A DNA stretch of 64,000 nucleotides from Brachynemurus nebulosus (lineage: Eukaryota; Arthropoda; Insecta; Neuroptera; Myrmeleontidae), in contig JAPWDM010000005.1 in the NCBI GenBank assembly GCA_035578155.1, positions 14,040,832-14,104,831 on the forward strand, given 5' to 3'. Below the pieces are notes generated by a model. That model was not told the DNA's origin. It ran no database searches and worked only from the letters and a program-made list of their open reading frames with translations. Positions 1-13,858 of the stretch are shown here, piece after piece. The position numbers and the translations under genes are program-made. How positions within the stretch are numbered: position 1 is the stretch's first letter; each line of letters begins with the position of its first letter.

Positions 1-282
1 TCATTTTCAAAAGTACATGTGTTTTAAAAAAAATGAAAACAATTGAATTAGTATTTAAGGCAACTAGAGGATGTAGCATGACTTTCTAATGATTAGTTTA
101 CATAAGAATTGCTTAAGTAAGAGTCTAAAATATCTTCTATAACTGTATATAGGCGTCTTAAATAATACTTAATAATTACTAATAATAACGCTTAAGGTAG
201 TTCTGTCGGGGAAATAGTTTCCTTAGGAAAGTTTTCAAATTTTTTGTACTTATTATTCAAAATGTACTGATTATCGCTTGTT

Positions 283-770
283 CTGATGAAAATAGTATGT
301 TATACACCAAGGAATAAAGTGTGAGTTTTAATCCCGATTGTAAAATTTGTTGCCAGAGGGCCTGTAAAGACCCGAGGGCAACAAATCACACGGGGGATGA
401 AAAAACATTTAGTCCTGTGGTGTATATACTATTTTTTGCAATTCCGGATAATTTAAAAATTATAAAAATTTAAAAAAAATTACTTAAATGTCATTTGAAT
501 TGTATGTAATAACCAGTAACATTCCATCAAGTATACTTTGGATAAATCAATCGAATTGTACAATATAACTGTTTGTCTTTGTCTACAAGTTTGAATTTAT
601 TTTGAATAATTTAAGTGAAATTTCTATAAATTGTGCTTGCTGATTGGTTTAAAAGCGGAAGCAAAATAATCTTTTAGTCCCTTGGGACTAAAAGTAAATT
701 TTTTATTTCCTTGGGACTAAAAGTGGCACTTTACTACCTATTATGAGAGACTAAATCATGTCTTTTAGTC
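283..770 (+). repeat. Dispersed repeat, uninterrupted copy
   Basis: Matches 51370-52660 in inverse orientation: shared blocks include AATTGCAAAAAATAGTATA, ACTTAAATGTCATT, the TTGGTTTAAAAGCGG stretch and the ACTTTTAGTCCC palindromes (670-735). This copy lacks the extra blocks of the other and so shows an empty site for one insertion (see 52180-52402). Class unknown. Confidence 0.6.
293..431. repeat. Palindromic MITE, copy A
   Basis: Ends TAGTATGTTATACACCAAGG and (inverted) TAGTATATACACCACAGG; the inside has a hairpin around TTTGTTGCC/GGCAACAAA (about 348-386). An inverted copy is at 52501-52651. It sits within a longer dispersed repeat (283-770). Confidence 0.65.
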
Positions 771-3757
771 ATGTCATTATTTTCTATATGGAAACAGAGA
801 AATTCGATATAAAAGTAGGCATCGAAATTCGCTATTCCATTTGTGTGAATTACGTTATAATTGGATTCAAGTATATTTCATATTATACAAAAGTAAGTAC
901 CTTTACAATGTTGATAAAACAAATTTTTCAAATAGTTACATACATAGACAAAAGCTGCCCGCAATTTAAAGCCGGTTCACCGCCTAGTTTATGAGATAAT
1001 GTAAAAAAGCTATGCAAAAATTATTCACCACAACTCACCAATATTAGATAATCAACCACTCTCTCTAGTTTTTGCTAAAACTCGATAGAACATTTTGTCT
1101 TATCGAAAACCGCAACAAATAGACGCACTATTCATAAAAACCATTATAATCATGACTGTGAATGAAACAGGGCACGTGTGACGTCATGCTGTTGACGATA
1201 AAGATGATTTTGATGTTCAATTTTTGATACCACCTCCATCCAGTATACAACAAACCACGATGTTATGTCTGTCTGATGCATCAATTCGTACCACATTTTT
1301 AATATACCATCTGGTATTTCAACCCCTATATTAACCAAAATGCGATAATCCATATATACAAGTGTAATTTTATATAAACCCAAATATTATATGTAAAAAG
1401 AACCATATAGACTTCTGTTAATGATGATAGCCCACGTATTTCAATGATTGAATAAGATGATAAGAGTAAAATTGTTATTTGGGTTGACATCAAAAGATCA
1501 AAACCATACTGGTACCATACGTCCAAACATTCCAAACATTTTGTGTGTTTTAATTGCATTATTTTAATGCAATTCAACGTATTACGTGCCAGAAAAACAA
1601 ATATCAAAACTTTCACCAACGTTACTGAACAACTAAACATGAAAAATGAAATATCAATCAGCAATATTTTTGAAGAAATCTAAATGTGTTAAAATACCCA
1701 ATATGCACGGAGAGAAAATTCATAGAAAAATTACTGTGCTCAGCACTACAATCGACGTGTAAAAGGCGAACATATTCAATTTTGTAGGGTAAAAATATAA
1801 AAATTATAATTAATCATAGAAAATTTAAAGGATAGAATATTCTTTCCGTAATATTAGCTCCGTAAAATTTGTAAAACAGCACAGTAAAAAGTTCCATTCC
1901 CGACAGAAAAATATTTTTTAATTGTTTTTCTTACAAAAATTACCATGCTCTATTATAATATTTGAAATGCTATCTGCTAATAGTAGAAAGAAAGAAAGAG
2001 AAAGAAGGTATCAACACTGTTGAAATGTACCCCACTCATACATGCAAGTCATATAGCCAGGCTGGTGAGTGGTGTGACCACAGAACAAATAGAACGAATA
2101 CATCTGTCTCTTTTCTGCAATCACTTATGTGCTTTTATGTGCATCTTAGACTGCTCAGTCCTCATTCATTCGCCAGCACTCAATGGGTATGTTTCAATTG
2201 TTGTTATATTGTTACCTCTCGTATTAACACGGTATATGTACGTGGCATACGTACAACATACGTACCACCATCACATACATATTATGTATGTATGTATGCA
2301 AGACACTAATACACACAACATCCAACGGACTAACACACACAACTCCGCGTGCACATATATAACATAGTGGGGGTTTATTTTCTATCCTTTGTAGTTACGT
2401 TCGTTTCCCTAGTATAGACATAGTAATGTTCGTTCTCTTTGTTCTGTGAGTGTGACGACCAACACGACCAACTTGGTCGGGCCAAGCACCTTGATTCATT
2501 AGACTGTCTTACAAGCAGCAAACAGTATTCATTACACTGTCTTACAGGACGGACTGTCACCGTTTAATTCATCAATTTGTTACTTCACTATCTTCAGTAT
2601 TAGAATATATTGTTGCCAATCATTTTTGTATGCATCATATATTGTTCCTCAGTGCGTACAGCCCGTACAGCCCAACCAACATAAGGTTGCGGGTCAGATA
2701 CGCAAATGAAAGAGTACGACAACAAGAATTAAACGATAACATACATGCATAAGAGTGTGATAGAAGTTGTGTTAGCACATTAAATTTTACCATGATAGCA
2801 CAACAATTTTTATGAAGCCATGACTAATACTTTTTACGTTTCAATTTAATAATATTTACATGATCGTAAAATATTTTTTACTTTGGTCGTCGATCGCGCA
2901 CGCATTATAAGAGAGCATGGTAATTTTTCTGAAATTTTCTCTACAAAAATTATATGATTTTTCTCTCCGTGTGTAATTGCTAATAAGAAAAATGATTATT
3001 CGCGATTTTTGCATAGTACGAAGAAAAATAACGATTGCGAGTGTTTGCTCTATTATGGTCAAATCGTACCAGACCTGAATTTTAACTGTCAAAGATAATT
3101 CATTGCGGGTAACTTCTCAAAATTCAACTTTAGATGTAGCTTTTTGGAAAGAGGAGATCTTGTTCTATCAAATAATATCTACTATTTTTCACTTTTTGCT
3201 TCTGAGTATACTAAAGAAGCATCGTAATCACTTTTGAAATATGAAAATTTTAGAACTTCTAAACAATTTTGATTTTGTCTGTCTGTCTGTCCGCCTGTAT
3301 GTCCGAAAATTATATCAAGTTGCATTGGTAACTTCAAGAGTACTCGGCCGATCTTGAAGAAATTTTCAGATTTTATGCGTCGAAATCGAAAAAATTATAA
3401 CCACAAGAAAATCTTACTATATTTTGCTCAAATTTTGAGAGTATTTGAGGGTTAGGCCATGTATGGTTCCCTATGAATTTCATTACAATATTTCATTACA
3501 ATCAGATTAATGAGAGGTATATAAATCTACGGCTGGACCTACTGGAAGAACTGTTCAGGTAAAATTGTAATAGTAAAATTGTAAAAATATTTTACAATTT
3601 GATCAACATATACAGAAATTGCGTAAAAAAAATATAGTAGTTTATCTATTTTTTTTTCAAAATCATAACAAAAATATTTATATTAACACTTTACTGTCCA
3701 CTTTCTCGGCAACCGAAAATAATCACAACCGTAGGGTCCGATCGCGATCAACGATTA
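771..3757. other. No recognisable gene
   Basis: AT-rich; short ORFs only. Includes a repetitive TACGTAC/CATACGTA stretch (about 2233-2275) and a CTGTCTGTCTGTCCGCC stretch near 3278 that is typical of non-LTR retrotransposon 3' regions but too short to assign. Confidence 0.5.
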
Positions 3758-4672
3758 GGCTATGCGCCCACGAGGGACATTTGTCACGGTGACAAAAAAG
3801 TCTTTGTCATTGTCGTGTCGCTGAACATTTTTTGTGTGCGCACACGGAGAGTGACAGTCGCCGATGATTTATAAAAATGTATACTTCATTTGCAAACATG
3901 GATTTCTAGAAGACGATTGTGTTCACTGTACTTGTTATTAAACGCAGAAAAAAAAAAATATAGTGAAAGAGATTACTGAGTTCATCCTCTTTGGTGTGAT
4001 AGGATATTAAGAGGAAAATTTTACACCGTGTATAAAAAATTGCGAAAATATTCGAAACAATTTTTCCATTATTTTAGGATGAGTACCAAAAGTTTTGACG
4101 AATTATTAAGTATTTTCAGACCTGCAATAACCTACAAAAATACAAATATGAGATTATCTATCCCACTTCAAGCTATATAATTCTATTATAGCTAACCGGC
4201 TAATGTTATTACGAATTGAAAATTATGCAAGTAATTGGGAAAATTACTTAAATATAATTTAGGAATATTTTTTGTATATTATACTTTAAATAAATAAGAT
4301 GGGACATAAGATTAATTTTTTTTCGCTTATTTGCATTTGCCTAAAGTCTTTCAATATTCAGTTTTCAACCAAACAAAATATATGTATATTAATTATTATA
4401 TAATTGTATTTGTCTACAAAATAATATGTAATATACCATATATACGTCCTTTAAACTGAGTCAGAGCGACAGTTTTGTCACCGTAGTGCGCACTTGTATT
4501 GATACCAATAGATACGGTGACAGTTTTGTCGTAGGCATGTCCGCGTACCCGCGGACAAAAAAGTCACCCAGCTGTCGTGTCGCTACGTGTGCGCATCACC
4601 ATACTAACAAATAGACTTGATAAAAGTGACAAAACAGTCACCGTGACAAATGTCGCTCGTGGGCGCATAGCC
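3758..4672. mobile_element. TTA-flanked MITE, 915 bp (PIF/Harbinger-type)
   Basis: Left end GGCTATGCGCCCACGAGGGA and right end (inverted) GGCTATGCGCCCACGAGCGA, flanked by TTA on both sides (3755-3757, 4673-4675). Subterminal GTGACAAAA/TTTTGTCAC motifs are iterated at both ends. 3-bp TWA duplications are typical of PIF/Harbinger. The inside is AT-rich and non-coding. Confidence 0.75.
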
Positions 4673-4675
4673 TTA

Positions 4676-6591
4676 CACTATATGTGTGCGATGTTACCAC
4701 AAACATATATTTACAAAAACAAGCACATCTCTGTGTGTTGGTTTCTATAAACATTTATAGAATAAAGAAAACACTAAAATATTTATAAAAAATATTTTTA
4801 ATATTACTGTTTGATTTTTTTTTATAATTTATTTTTGCCATCTTATTATCTTACTTGCTGTTATTGATTTTATTAAAAATGTCAATGTATATGTGCGTAT
4901 GTTTACACATGTTGAATCATTTTATGCATTTGTTTATATAAAGTTTATATTATTCAACGATAATCAATTGTGCGTATTGAAAATAACAGAAATAGAAATA
5001 AAAAATGCTAAATAACCAAACAAATTAAAATAAACCGATTTACCATATTGCGTTAATAATAAAATGATGAAACTGAAAAGGGTGGATGACTGGCCCGTGC
5101 CATACTTTTAATTAGCCATCTGTTTTCTACTATTTTTTTTTTAAGTTAATTAAAAGTTACCTATTTAAATTGAATATTAAACACACAATTTAAATCAATT
5201 TAAATTAAAACAGTAGTGGCACCTTCTTACAATCTAAAAAATATTTCAAACTTTAATAAGGTCATTTTTTCAAAATGCAAGGACCATATTGTAATCGATT
5301 CAGGAAAATTCCTTGTTTTTAAAGGAATATATTTTATAGGTAGGTACAATATAAATGCATATATGTATTATATACAAAAAGGTAATTAAGGATTGAAAGA
5401 AATACTTTAAAATTAATTTTTATTAGGTATTTTGGTAGAGGTTGAGAGTTCTCCTGTATACATTCAGGATGGTTAACTTAATTAATAGAACATGACTAAT
5501 CAAATAATCAAAAATATATACAAATAAATTATATAAAACACAAATCAAGGTAATCTATTTTAATGGCAATTTATGTAATCTTTTTTTGTACTACTTAAAT
5601 GAAATAATGGTCCCTGAATTTTATAATGAACACTTCCTATACCTATAATGTATAAAAAATTAGGTCTGTAACGAATATTCGACAAGTATTCGGTCCACTC
5701 GATCATTTTCGGGGGAATATCGAATAGCAGGAAAGAGCAAATTTATTCATTTTAAAGTAGACAAAAAAAATTAAATCCTAAATGATGTACCTATATTTTA
5801 TTATAATATTTCCTACTACCTTTTAGGTAATTCTACTGAAAATAAAACAAAATTATACCATTTCTTAATAGTATATTACTCAATGAGGATCGTAAACGTT
5901 ATTTTTGTAGTTTCGAGTACAATTTTTAGAGTCCGAGACTGAAAGCCGAGAATTCTCTAGCATCCATAGCCAAAAAAAAATAAACTTTCATAGAAAATTA
6001 TATTTATTAATTGACAGTAAGCGATTATTTACATTCCTAGAAAGGTAGAAAACTTTTGTGACCTGTTACTTTTTCCAACTATATGGAAATAAAACAACAG
6101 AATGGTAAATTTTGCTTGCGCAACAAGTTTCCTGCTATATGTAAACACCAACTTACGATTCAAGAGGTTGAAAAAAACTATTTCATAGAAAAATCTATTA
6201 ACGATAAGTAAACTTTTATGGCCTGTTATTTTTTGTAACTATAATAACCAGAAAATAGAATGGTAAATGTAGCTTACGTGTCAAGTTACCAACTATATAA
6301 ACGTCAATATTTTATTTAAAAGGTTGAAAAAAATGTTTACTAGTATTATTTATTTCTTTGGTACTATTCCTTATAACTCGCGACATCTCGACTCTTAATA
6401 AAATTACCAAATAATCTTCTAGTAATCGGTTAAGGGCAGGGTAAAGTATTAAAACAATTTTTTTTGCATTTTTTTTTATTTTTTTAACTGAATGCATAAT
6501 ATCTCAAGAATATTGTCTCAAAATTTCAAGTTGATTGGAGCAAAATTGACGAAGTTATAAGCATTTTTGTTGTTACCTGGCAGATTTTTCG

Positions 6592-6658
<67 letters not shown>

Positions 6659-8236
6659 TTATATTATAGAAATTTCAATGGAAGTACTAACGTGTTTATA
6701 CCTGTACTGTATATTTTGTCAGTGTAGAGTACAAAATTTAGTTTAGCAGTAAGTATTCTATATCAGTTTTATACAAGAATTTTTAAGTGTTCAAAACTTT
6801 AAAACGTTTTCCCCACAGCTCACGTTTTCAAAGTCGTTGCCCCTCATAACTTCAAAACTACAGCACCGATCCATTTGAAATTTTAAACACTATTTCTGTA
6901 CATAATTTACGAGGTAACGCTGAAGAGTTTTTTTCAAATTTGTTAATAATTTTTATTTTACAATAACAAATTAGCCAATTTTTTTCATAAAAATTGTGTT
7001 TTTCCGTTCTAAATGTTCCAAAAAAGTGAAAAATTGAAATTTCGACAAACCCTCCCAGCGTTACCTGAGGAAAACTATTATCTAACGAATGAACTTTAAT
7101 TTTTTTTATTTCGGATGATCCAGCACCAAGTTATGAGGGGCACCGCAATTCTACTTTTTTCCGAGACACGTTCGAATAATTGCTGCCATTACGGTATTTT
7201 TTAATATATCTTCGTGAAAATTTTATACAATATTCTTCGAATGTTATACTTTAAAGTACCACTGGTTTTAATAAAGAGATTTGAACTGTGTCTTCACAAA
7301 AAAATAACAAAAACATGCCTTTTTTTGTACGAATTAACCTTACCCTCTCCTTAAATTCAGCAATTAATTATTATTGAATTTAAAAGACAATTTTATAAAA
7401 ATATGTAAATGATTTTTTTTTAAATAATTTATATCTATATTGTTTTATTTTAAAAAAATGCTGGTACTTTAAAATATGTATTTATATGTAATGATAATTT
7501 TGGAGAAGCAAGTAGTCGAAAACTTTTTTCTTTTTCCATACATTATGTGGGATGCTGTTTAAAAAAGTTTTTTATAAGGATTACAAAAATGTATTTTTGT
7601 TTTAACTACTTAATAATTTTAAACAACATATAAAAAACATATTTTTAAAAATATACAAAAATATAAGGCAATTAATAATATGCTAAGCAATCGTTGGTGT
7701 CACCTTCAGTTTCTTGCAGGTCAAAATATCGCATAATATTCGTCAAATATTTGACCATTCCGAATAAGGTATTCGTTACAAGCTTAGTAAAAACCTTGTC
7801 CATAATTTCTGAAAAGTTACTTAGAAAGAGAAAAATGTCAAAGAGAATACAGAAGTTTTACTGCAGTTTAAATAAATATTTCACTAAATGTTCTATTGTC
7901 ATTTATGACTAGAATACATGAAATAAAAACATTATAAACATTGACCATCAACTAAATTAATTAACTATAAAATTAAGGGAGGAAATATTATTATAATCTA
8001 TTTAATTGTAACGCACATTAGATGCAATTTGGAAGTACAAATGAGATGTAACATTTATAATAACATAATATACTTAATTACAATCTATAATTATTATGAT
8101 GTAACATTATACATTAAAAATTAAAATGTTCAAAAAAACATTTAAAATATTTTTAATGCTTTGAAATTCAATATTATTTCTATTTAAATTTTTCAGAAAT
8201 TTCTATACGTACTCTAGCAAAGTTAACTAATTTCAT
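4676..8236. other. No recognisable gene; simple and dispersed repeats
   Basis: AT-rich. Contains a TA microsatellite at about 6595-6655 and a segment (about 6800-7340) mentioning recurrent blocks such as CCCCTCATAACTTCAAAAC that look like dispersed repeat sequence. TGTAACGAATATTCG at 5667 and its partner TATTCGTTACA near 7770 could be the ends of a 2.1-kb element, but I see no TSD. Confidence 0.45.
6595..6655. repeat. TA dinucleotide microsatellite
   Basis: About 30 uninterrupted TA units. Confidence 0.95.
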
Positions 8237-8240
8237 TTAA

Positions 8241-9168
8241 CCCTAGAATCATACGTTGGTCTACGAGTCAATTGACATATGATTAACTTAAGTTAATCAT
8301 ATGTCGGCGTCATTTTGACGAATGGACTTTTACGGAGAGTTTTGGAGTTTATTTGCAAAAAACATTTTTTTACATAACAATACTATAAAAGCGAACAAAA
8401 TATTTAAAAAAATTGGATTTGGAAAAATTTCTTAATATAAATATTTATTAATTTTTTTAATCTTTTTATCAAAGTATATTTTCATTATAAAAATTAAAAA
8501 ATAGATAAATACATCAATTGTATCATAAAACATGTCTTTCAAATAATTAATTTATGAACTATTATGAGTCAGTGGACATGTGTGACTTTACAAAATGTGA
8601 TAAATATTCCTATAGATATGTAGTTATTTCCCCATTAGGCACATTTGTAAATTTTCTAAAATTTGTTAGTAATTTTTCGAATAAGATGTCAAAAAATAAT
8701 AAAAATTAAAATATTTTCCACAAAATAAATTGTTAATCTTTTATTAAGTCATTCGAAACGCATTCTTTAGTTTTCGATTCAATATATTAAAATTTCAGCA
8801 TTATGTTGTCTCTATAATTCAAACAGCTGTAATCATCTTTCACATTATCATAATCATTGCATAAATTAATTATAACATGCATATCTTTAATAAATTTTAG
8901 ACAAATTAGGAAAACTTTTATATGTGAAGTACAAAATCTTTAAAAAAAAAAAATCGCGTAATCATAATTCGTCGTCCTTTTGACGGACACTATTTCAATA
9001 CAAACAAAACGACAATGACTATAAACAAAATAAATACATCTTATGTGTTATAATAACAAATAAATTAGATAACAGAAGTTTCACAGCAAGCAGGCAACGA
9101 CAAGTTGTAGTATTGGAGCAGGCAGAGAAGTTCGTTCGTCGTTTTGACGAGTACGTTTGATTCTAGGG
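8241..9168. mobile_element. piggyBac-type non-autonomous element, 928 bp
   Basis: Flanked by TTAA (8237-8240 and 9169-9172). Termini are CCCTAGAATCATACG and inverted CCCTAGAATCAAACG, close to the piggyBac consensus start CCYTAG. Subterminal GTCGTTTTGACGA-like blocks occur near both ends and near 8970. A perfect short hairpin (ATATGATTAACTTAAGTTAATCATAT) lies near 8277. No transposase. Confidence 0.8.
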
Positions 9169-10415
9169 TTAATTTAAATCATATAATGTCTTAAGTTACG
9201 TATACTTGTTCTCATTAAATGCACATTAACTTCATATATTTTCTTACCCACTTGCCAGGCGAGTTTCCGCAAACCAGACAACTACATATATCAAAAAGAA
9301 GCAAGGAAATTAACGTCATAATAAATCGAAAACTTTCTTTACCCAGAATTTAAAAAAAAAAGCTTCCTACAGAATAATTCACGTTTTTCACCTAATTTTA
9401 CTATACTTTTTACCTAATAAAAATTCAGCTTATTAGAACAGTTTCGAGATTGATCAAAAAGTAAATTCTAGAAATAAAAATTAGAAATACATAGCTGGAA
9501 ACATGAAAATAACCTTTGCAAAATTTATGTAACAATAATAAATTTACAAATGTCATAAATAATTAAATAAACAATACGACATCAGCAATTAATTAACAAT
9601 AGCATGAACGTAATAAATAACCTACAATTTTAACATATTATAACACAAAATTTTTGTTCTGTAAATGCATACAGGTAATTATCAAAAGTAATGAGACAGG
9701 TATGAATTATTTCTTTTTTTCGAATTTATCTGTAAACTTGTGTACAGTTGAGTCATATACAAATAATAATGCAGTACAGTACTCTACAATTAAATTAGGC
9801 CCCACTATTGATAACGTACAACATTTTGATGTTAGTATATAAACACGTGCCATTAGACTTTTTTTTTAGATTAGAAAATCCGCAAATATATTTTAGAAAA
9901 TTATACTTTTCCTCCATTTGATCCCCTAGAACGCTCGTTACCGATTTGTGATAAAATCGATTCCAGTGCTGGATTTTGTCGAATCAACAGTCAAGTTTGA
10001 TATTTCCAGAAATCAAAGATACTGTTAATTGAATAAAAATCCATCAAATGCGTATCAGATCCGTATTAAGTCAATTTCGTAATCAGTAACTAGTGGTTTT
10101 GACAATTCTCGAGATCAAGATTAATCAAGAAGTGTTGTCAAAAAGTGACGATCAATCACTACTCGTTCTAAACTGCATTAACCGCGTTCTGTCTGCCTCC
10201 AGAATTTCGTGCAGGCTACAATTTTACCATAAGTCACTGATATTCGTTGCAAATACATACATACACCACCAACAGCTAAAGTATTTTTTTTTAATCAATA
10301 CCTATAAATAAAATAGAAGAGTCTGGCTGTGATTTTTGAATTTTTAGGTGTTAGTATGTTTTTCAGTTAGCAAATTCGACATATATACCGAATATAACTT
10401 TAAAAAAATTTTTGC

Positions 10416-10443
<28 letters not shown>
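10416..10443. repeat. TGTC tetranucleotide microsatellite
   Basis: Seven TGTC units. Confidence 0.9.
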
Positions 10444-10447
<4 letters not shown>

Positions 10448-12318
10448 ACGAACCGATTTAACTCAAAAACTATTAAAGTTATTGAGTTGAAATTTACAGG
10501 GAATATAGATATTAACCTCCCGATCAATCTTAGCAACATTTTAATGTGATCTCCCAAATGGTTATGTACAGGATGATTCAAATAGAATCTTCATTAGAAG
10601 TTCATGGTCTTCTAAATAAATTAGATTTTTGAAAATTTGGTTATAGAAGTTTTCAATTATGAAGATTTTAATTAAAATATTTTTAACTTGCTGCCACTTC
10701 CGGTTATACCGGAAGTTGACACCAAATTTATTTTCTGAAGTGTTTGAGACAGCAGATTTGAATTCGCTGGAAATTGTTACTAATATTCTATGTGACAGTG
10801 ACACATCAGTGACTTGATACAGCGTGGTCACATAAAGCATTTTTTTAAATATTTTTTGTTTATTGTGCAAATTTTCTTTTTCAAATGAATCACCTGTATT
10901 TTTATCATAATTCATGTCTCTCTATTACTATAAGATATCCTAATATCTAAAATTAATATTTTGGAAGATACATAGAATTTATATAATAAAATTATCAGTT
11001 AGGTTTTCTATGAGCACGACTGACACAAAAACCACGGGACAGATTACAGTGAAACACTATAAATTTAGTCCTTAGACGCTTCATCATCTCAGCATCGACA
11101 ACATATTCAGTCAAAATTATCACAATATTTTTTAGAGGGATTTATATATTCAAGACAAAAGTTGATATATTAAACTTACTAACTTAACAATAAACGGGAA
11201 TAAAAGAAAGAAAAACAAAAGATTACCTAGGTTACGGTAAAAATAATATTTAAAAATTTTTAAATATTAACTTCAAAACTTTTTTACTAAAATTTCCCTT
11301 TAGAAAAGAATAGTAGTAAAGTTTAATTACGGAGGAACTGAACACAATTTTAAAAAATCCGCCATGGGTTTCCGATCCTGAAAAAGATCTAAAATTGAAT
11401 TAATTTCAAAGCCATCAATATGGGAATCTATGGAAAAATCTCAAAGTGTGAAAATTAGATATATTAATATGGTTACTTTCGAGTTGTTTGGCGAGCGGAG
11501 CGAAGCATTATATGGAATTAACCTTTTATAGAATCTTAAACTAGTTGGTGAGCGAAGCGAAGCACTTTAAAGAATTGATTTGAAATTAAATTTTCCCGAT
11601 TTGTTTCGGAATAACTATGATTTAAAGTAGCTTTACTCACAGTTAGGATAATTTTACGCGAATGAAACTGGAGGGCATAGTCAAAGGAAGTCAAAAATAA
11701 ATTAATGAATACATGCTTCAACACTTTTTGAAAATTATCCTGTAAAGAATAAAATAGGGAATAAACGCAAAAAAATGGGGGAGAGGTCAAAGTTAATATT
11801 TTCAACGCCTACTATTTTAGCGTCTCTAACAATGAGTCAGTTACTTTAGGAGATGTTCAAATATAATGCTTATAGGGGATGTTGGCGTAAGGGATTAAAT
11901 TTTCCAATAGGAATAGAGAGGATACTTATTTAGAGTAAAGTCTACAAAATATTAGGTATTTTAAAAATATATAAAATTTGAGTATTTTAAATCAACATAC
12001 TTTTTTTACTTCTATACCAAATTCGTTGACACCTTCTTAATAATCTTACTTTAGATTTTTAGTCTTTGTAATATGCTTGAAGAAATGACCAATTCGTTTT
12101 TGAAAATTTTCAATTGTTCCTAGATAACTAGCCAAAGGGAGAAATTAAAAATAAAGAGATTGATGAGTGAGCTTACCAATAAAGAAAGCCTATCACTTCA
12201 GCTTATGATAAGAAAATAGGGGCAAAATATTTTAGTAAACTATTTAAAAGAGATTACCTTTACTAAATTATGAAATTGACGCTTGCGAAGCCGCGGGTAA
12301 CAGCTAGTTTTAGATAAA

Positions 12319-12443
12319 GTAAAATCCCCTATACTCAAACGTGATTAAATACTCGAACAGTTTTGATATTTTATATATTAATGAAGTTATTTCTGAAAAA
12401 AACCGATAAATATTAAAACTGTTCGAGTATAGGTGCTTTTACG
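12319..12443. repeat. Short MITE related to the GGGTAAAAGCCCC family
   Basis: Ends GTAAAATCCCCTATACTC and inverted GTAAAAGCACCTATACTC. The inside (TTAATGAAGTTATTTCTGA) matches, in inverse orientation, the ends of the elements at 17606-18773 and 61103-61332. Confidence 0.55.
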
Positions 12444-13113
12444 TTAAATTTTCCGATGGAATATCACATTTAAAAATTTTTTCACGATCCGTCACAGACT
12501 GTTAAGAAGTGATCAAAAGCGTGCCGAACCACGCAAAACGATAACAAACATCAGCAAAGTTATAAACGTTTCATGGTTATAACTACGAAGCGTTAAAGGA
12601 ATGAAACCTGTCGAATAGTTGCTGATTACGTATTGTATGTAACTGCCTCGTTTTAATTTTTTTACTAAAAAAAATAAAAATAAAAGTATGTATAAATGAT
12701 TAAAACCTGTCACATGGTACGTAGTCACAAATATATAAATTCGGTGACTTGTTATAAAGATTAAAAAGGCCTGCAGTACACATTATCTTCTCTTCTTTTT
12801 ATTTTTAAATACAAATGTAACAACAGGTCCATTTTATAATTTAAAATAATAAATATTATTCCATGCATTGTATTTATATAATAATAATATGAAGTGAAAC
12901 AAGTGATATTGTTATAGTTAAGTTTGTGACTATGATTTATGTCCACCTTGTACACAAACATTTCATATTAAATGTAGATGACCACACACATTTATATTAG
13001 ACGTCTTTTATTTAATAAAAATGCTATCTGTATCAGATATTATTGTAGTACTCTGTGTACACGTACATATAATACGTCGGCGTATAAGGCGCACTTTGAA
13101 TTTGCCAGATTAA

Positions 13114-13332
13114 GTGCCGATACACACATGCGTGTTTTTACCGCTGCGTGCACGCTGCGGCACTGCACGGCACCGCAAGTATGTGTGCATCACACATTTT
13201 AACTCAATGTACTTTATAACCGCTGCGGTGCCGCACCGTGCACGCAACGTGCAAAAACCGTATGTGTCCATCACATTTTGCGGTGCCGCTGCGTGCACGC
13301 AGCGGTAAAAAAACGCATGTGTGCATCGACAC
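13114..13332. mobile_element. GC-rich palindromic MITE with TAA TSD
   Basis: TAA at 13111-13113 and 13333-13335 flank ends GTGCCGATACACACATGCG and inverted GTGTCGATGCACACATGCG. It is full of GTGCACGCAGCGG/CCGCTGCGTGCAC palindromes, much GC-richer than its surroundings. The three short ORFs across it are palindrome artefacts. Confidence 0.7.
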
Positions 13333-13480
13333 TAAAAATTATTGCTATCAGCATTAAAGATTATGTCTTCTATCATTAATAAAAAAATTATTATCAATTA
13401 TTATCAAAAAGGAAAATTTCTGGTAAATTCGAATTTAATAATTTATAAAATATTGATACTTTTCAAAATATTTTAGCATT

Positions 13481-13855
13481 GGCTATGTTCGAGCAGAAAA
13501 AATTCTTTAAAGCGCTTTAAAGCAAAATGGCGATTTACTAAGAATAACAAAGCACCAAAAAGAAAAATGTCGTCGTAGATATTTAAACAAAATAACCTCA
13601 ATAAGAGTTATTCATAGGAAAATTTGTTATTTCTTTTATATTTTACACAATATGAATAACATTATAGGTCATATTATTGAAGAATCATCAGAGTAAACAA
13701 CAATATTGCAGAATTTTGTAATTTATCGCAGTAAAATTTAAATTTCGTTTAAGACAGAACTACGTGTCACTTGATTTTTGTCCTGGCAGAAAATTAGTCA
13801 GCAATATGAAGCGGCTTGAAGCGCTTAAAGAATTTTTTTCTGCTCGAACACAGCC
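13481..13855. mobile_element. MITE with ATT 3-bp TSD (PIF/Harbinger-like)
   Basis: Ends GGCTATGTTCGAGCAGAAAA and inverted GGCTGTGTTCGAGCAGAAAA with ATT on both sides (13478-13480, 13856-13858). The GGCTNTGTTCG start fits PIF/Harbinger. 375 bp, non-coding. Confidence 0.7.
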
Positions 13856-13858
13856 ATT

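Larger units (their letters stand above)
9173..13110. other. No recognisable gene
   Basis: AT-rich with a TGTC microsatellite (10416-10443) in a block that resembles non-LTR 3' ends (ACTCAAAAACTATTAAAG nearby), GAGCGAAGCGAAGC-type motifs (11493, 11553), a GCGAAGCCGCGGGTAACAGC motif at about 12286 typical of retroposon ends, and a short MITE (12319-12443). Confidence 0.45.

Noticed and set aside
1326..1664. 112-aa hydrophobic ORF and 117-aa ORF at 10562-10915
   Set aside because: AT-rich chance frames with no recognisable motif, promoter or conservation sign.
5667..7775. Possible 2.1-kb hAT element with TGTAACGAATATTCG ends
   Set aside because: Ends match over only about 11-20 bp and flanks show no 8-bp duplication; kept only as a note.
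13110..13308. Pair of opposing 62- to 74-aa ORFs
   Set aside because: Artefacts of a GC-rich palindromic MITE.
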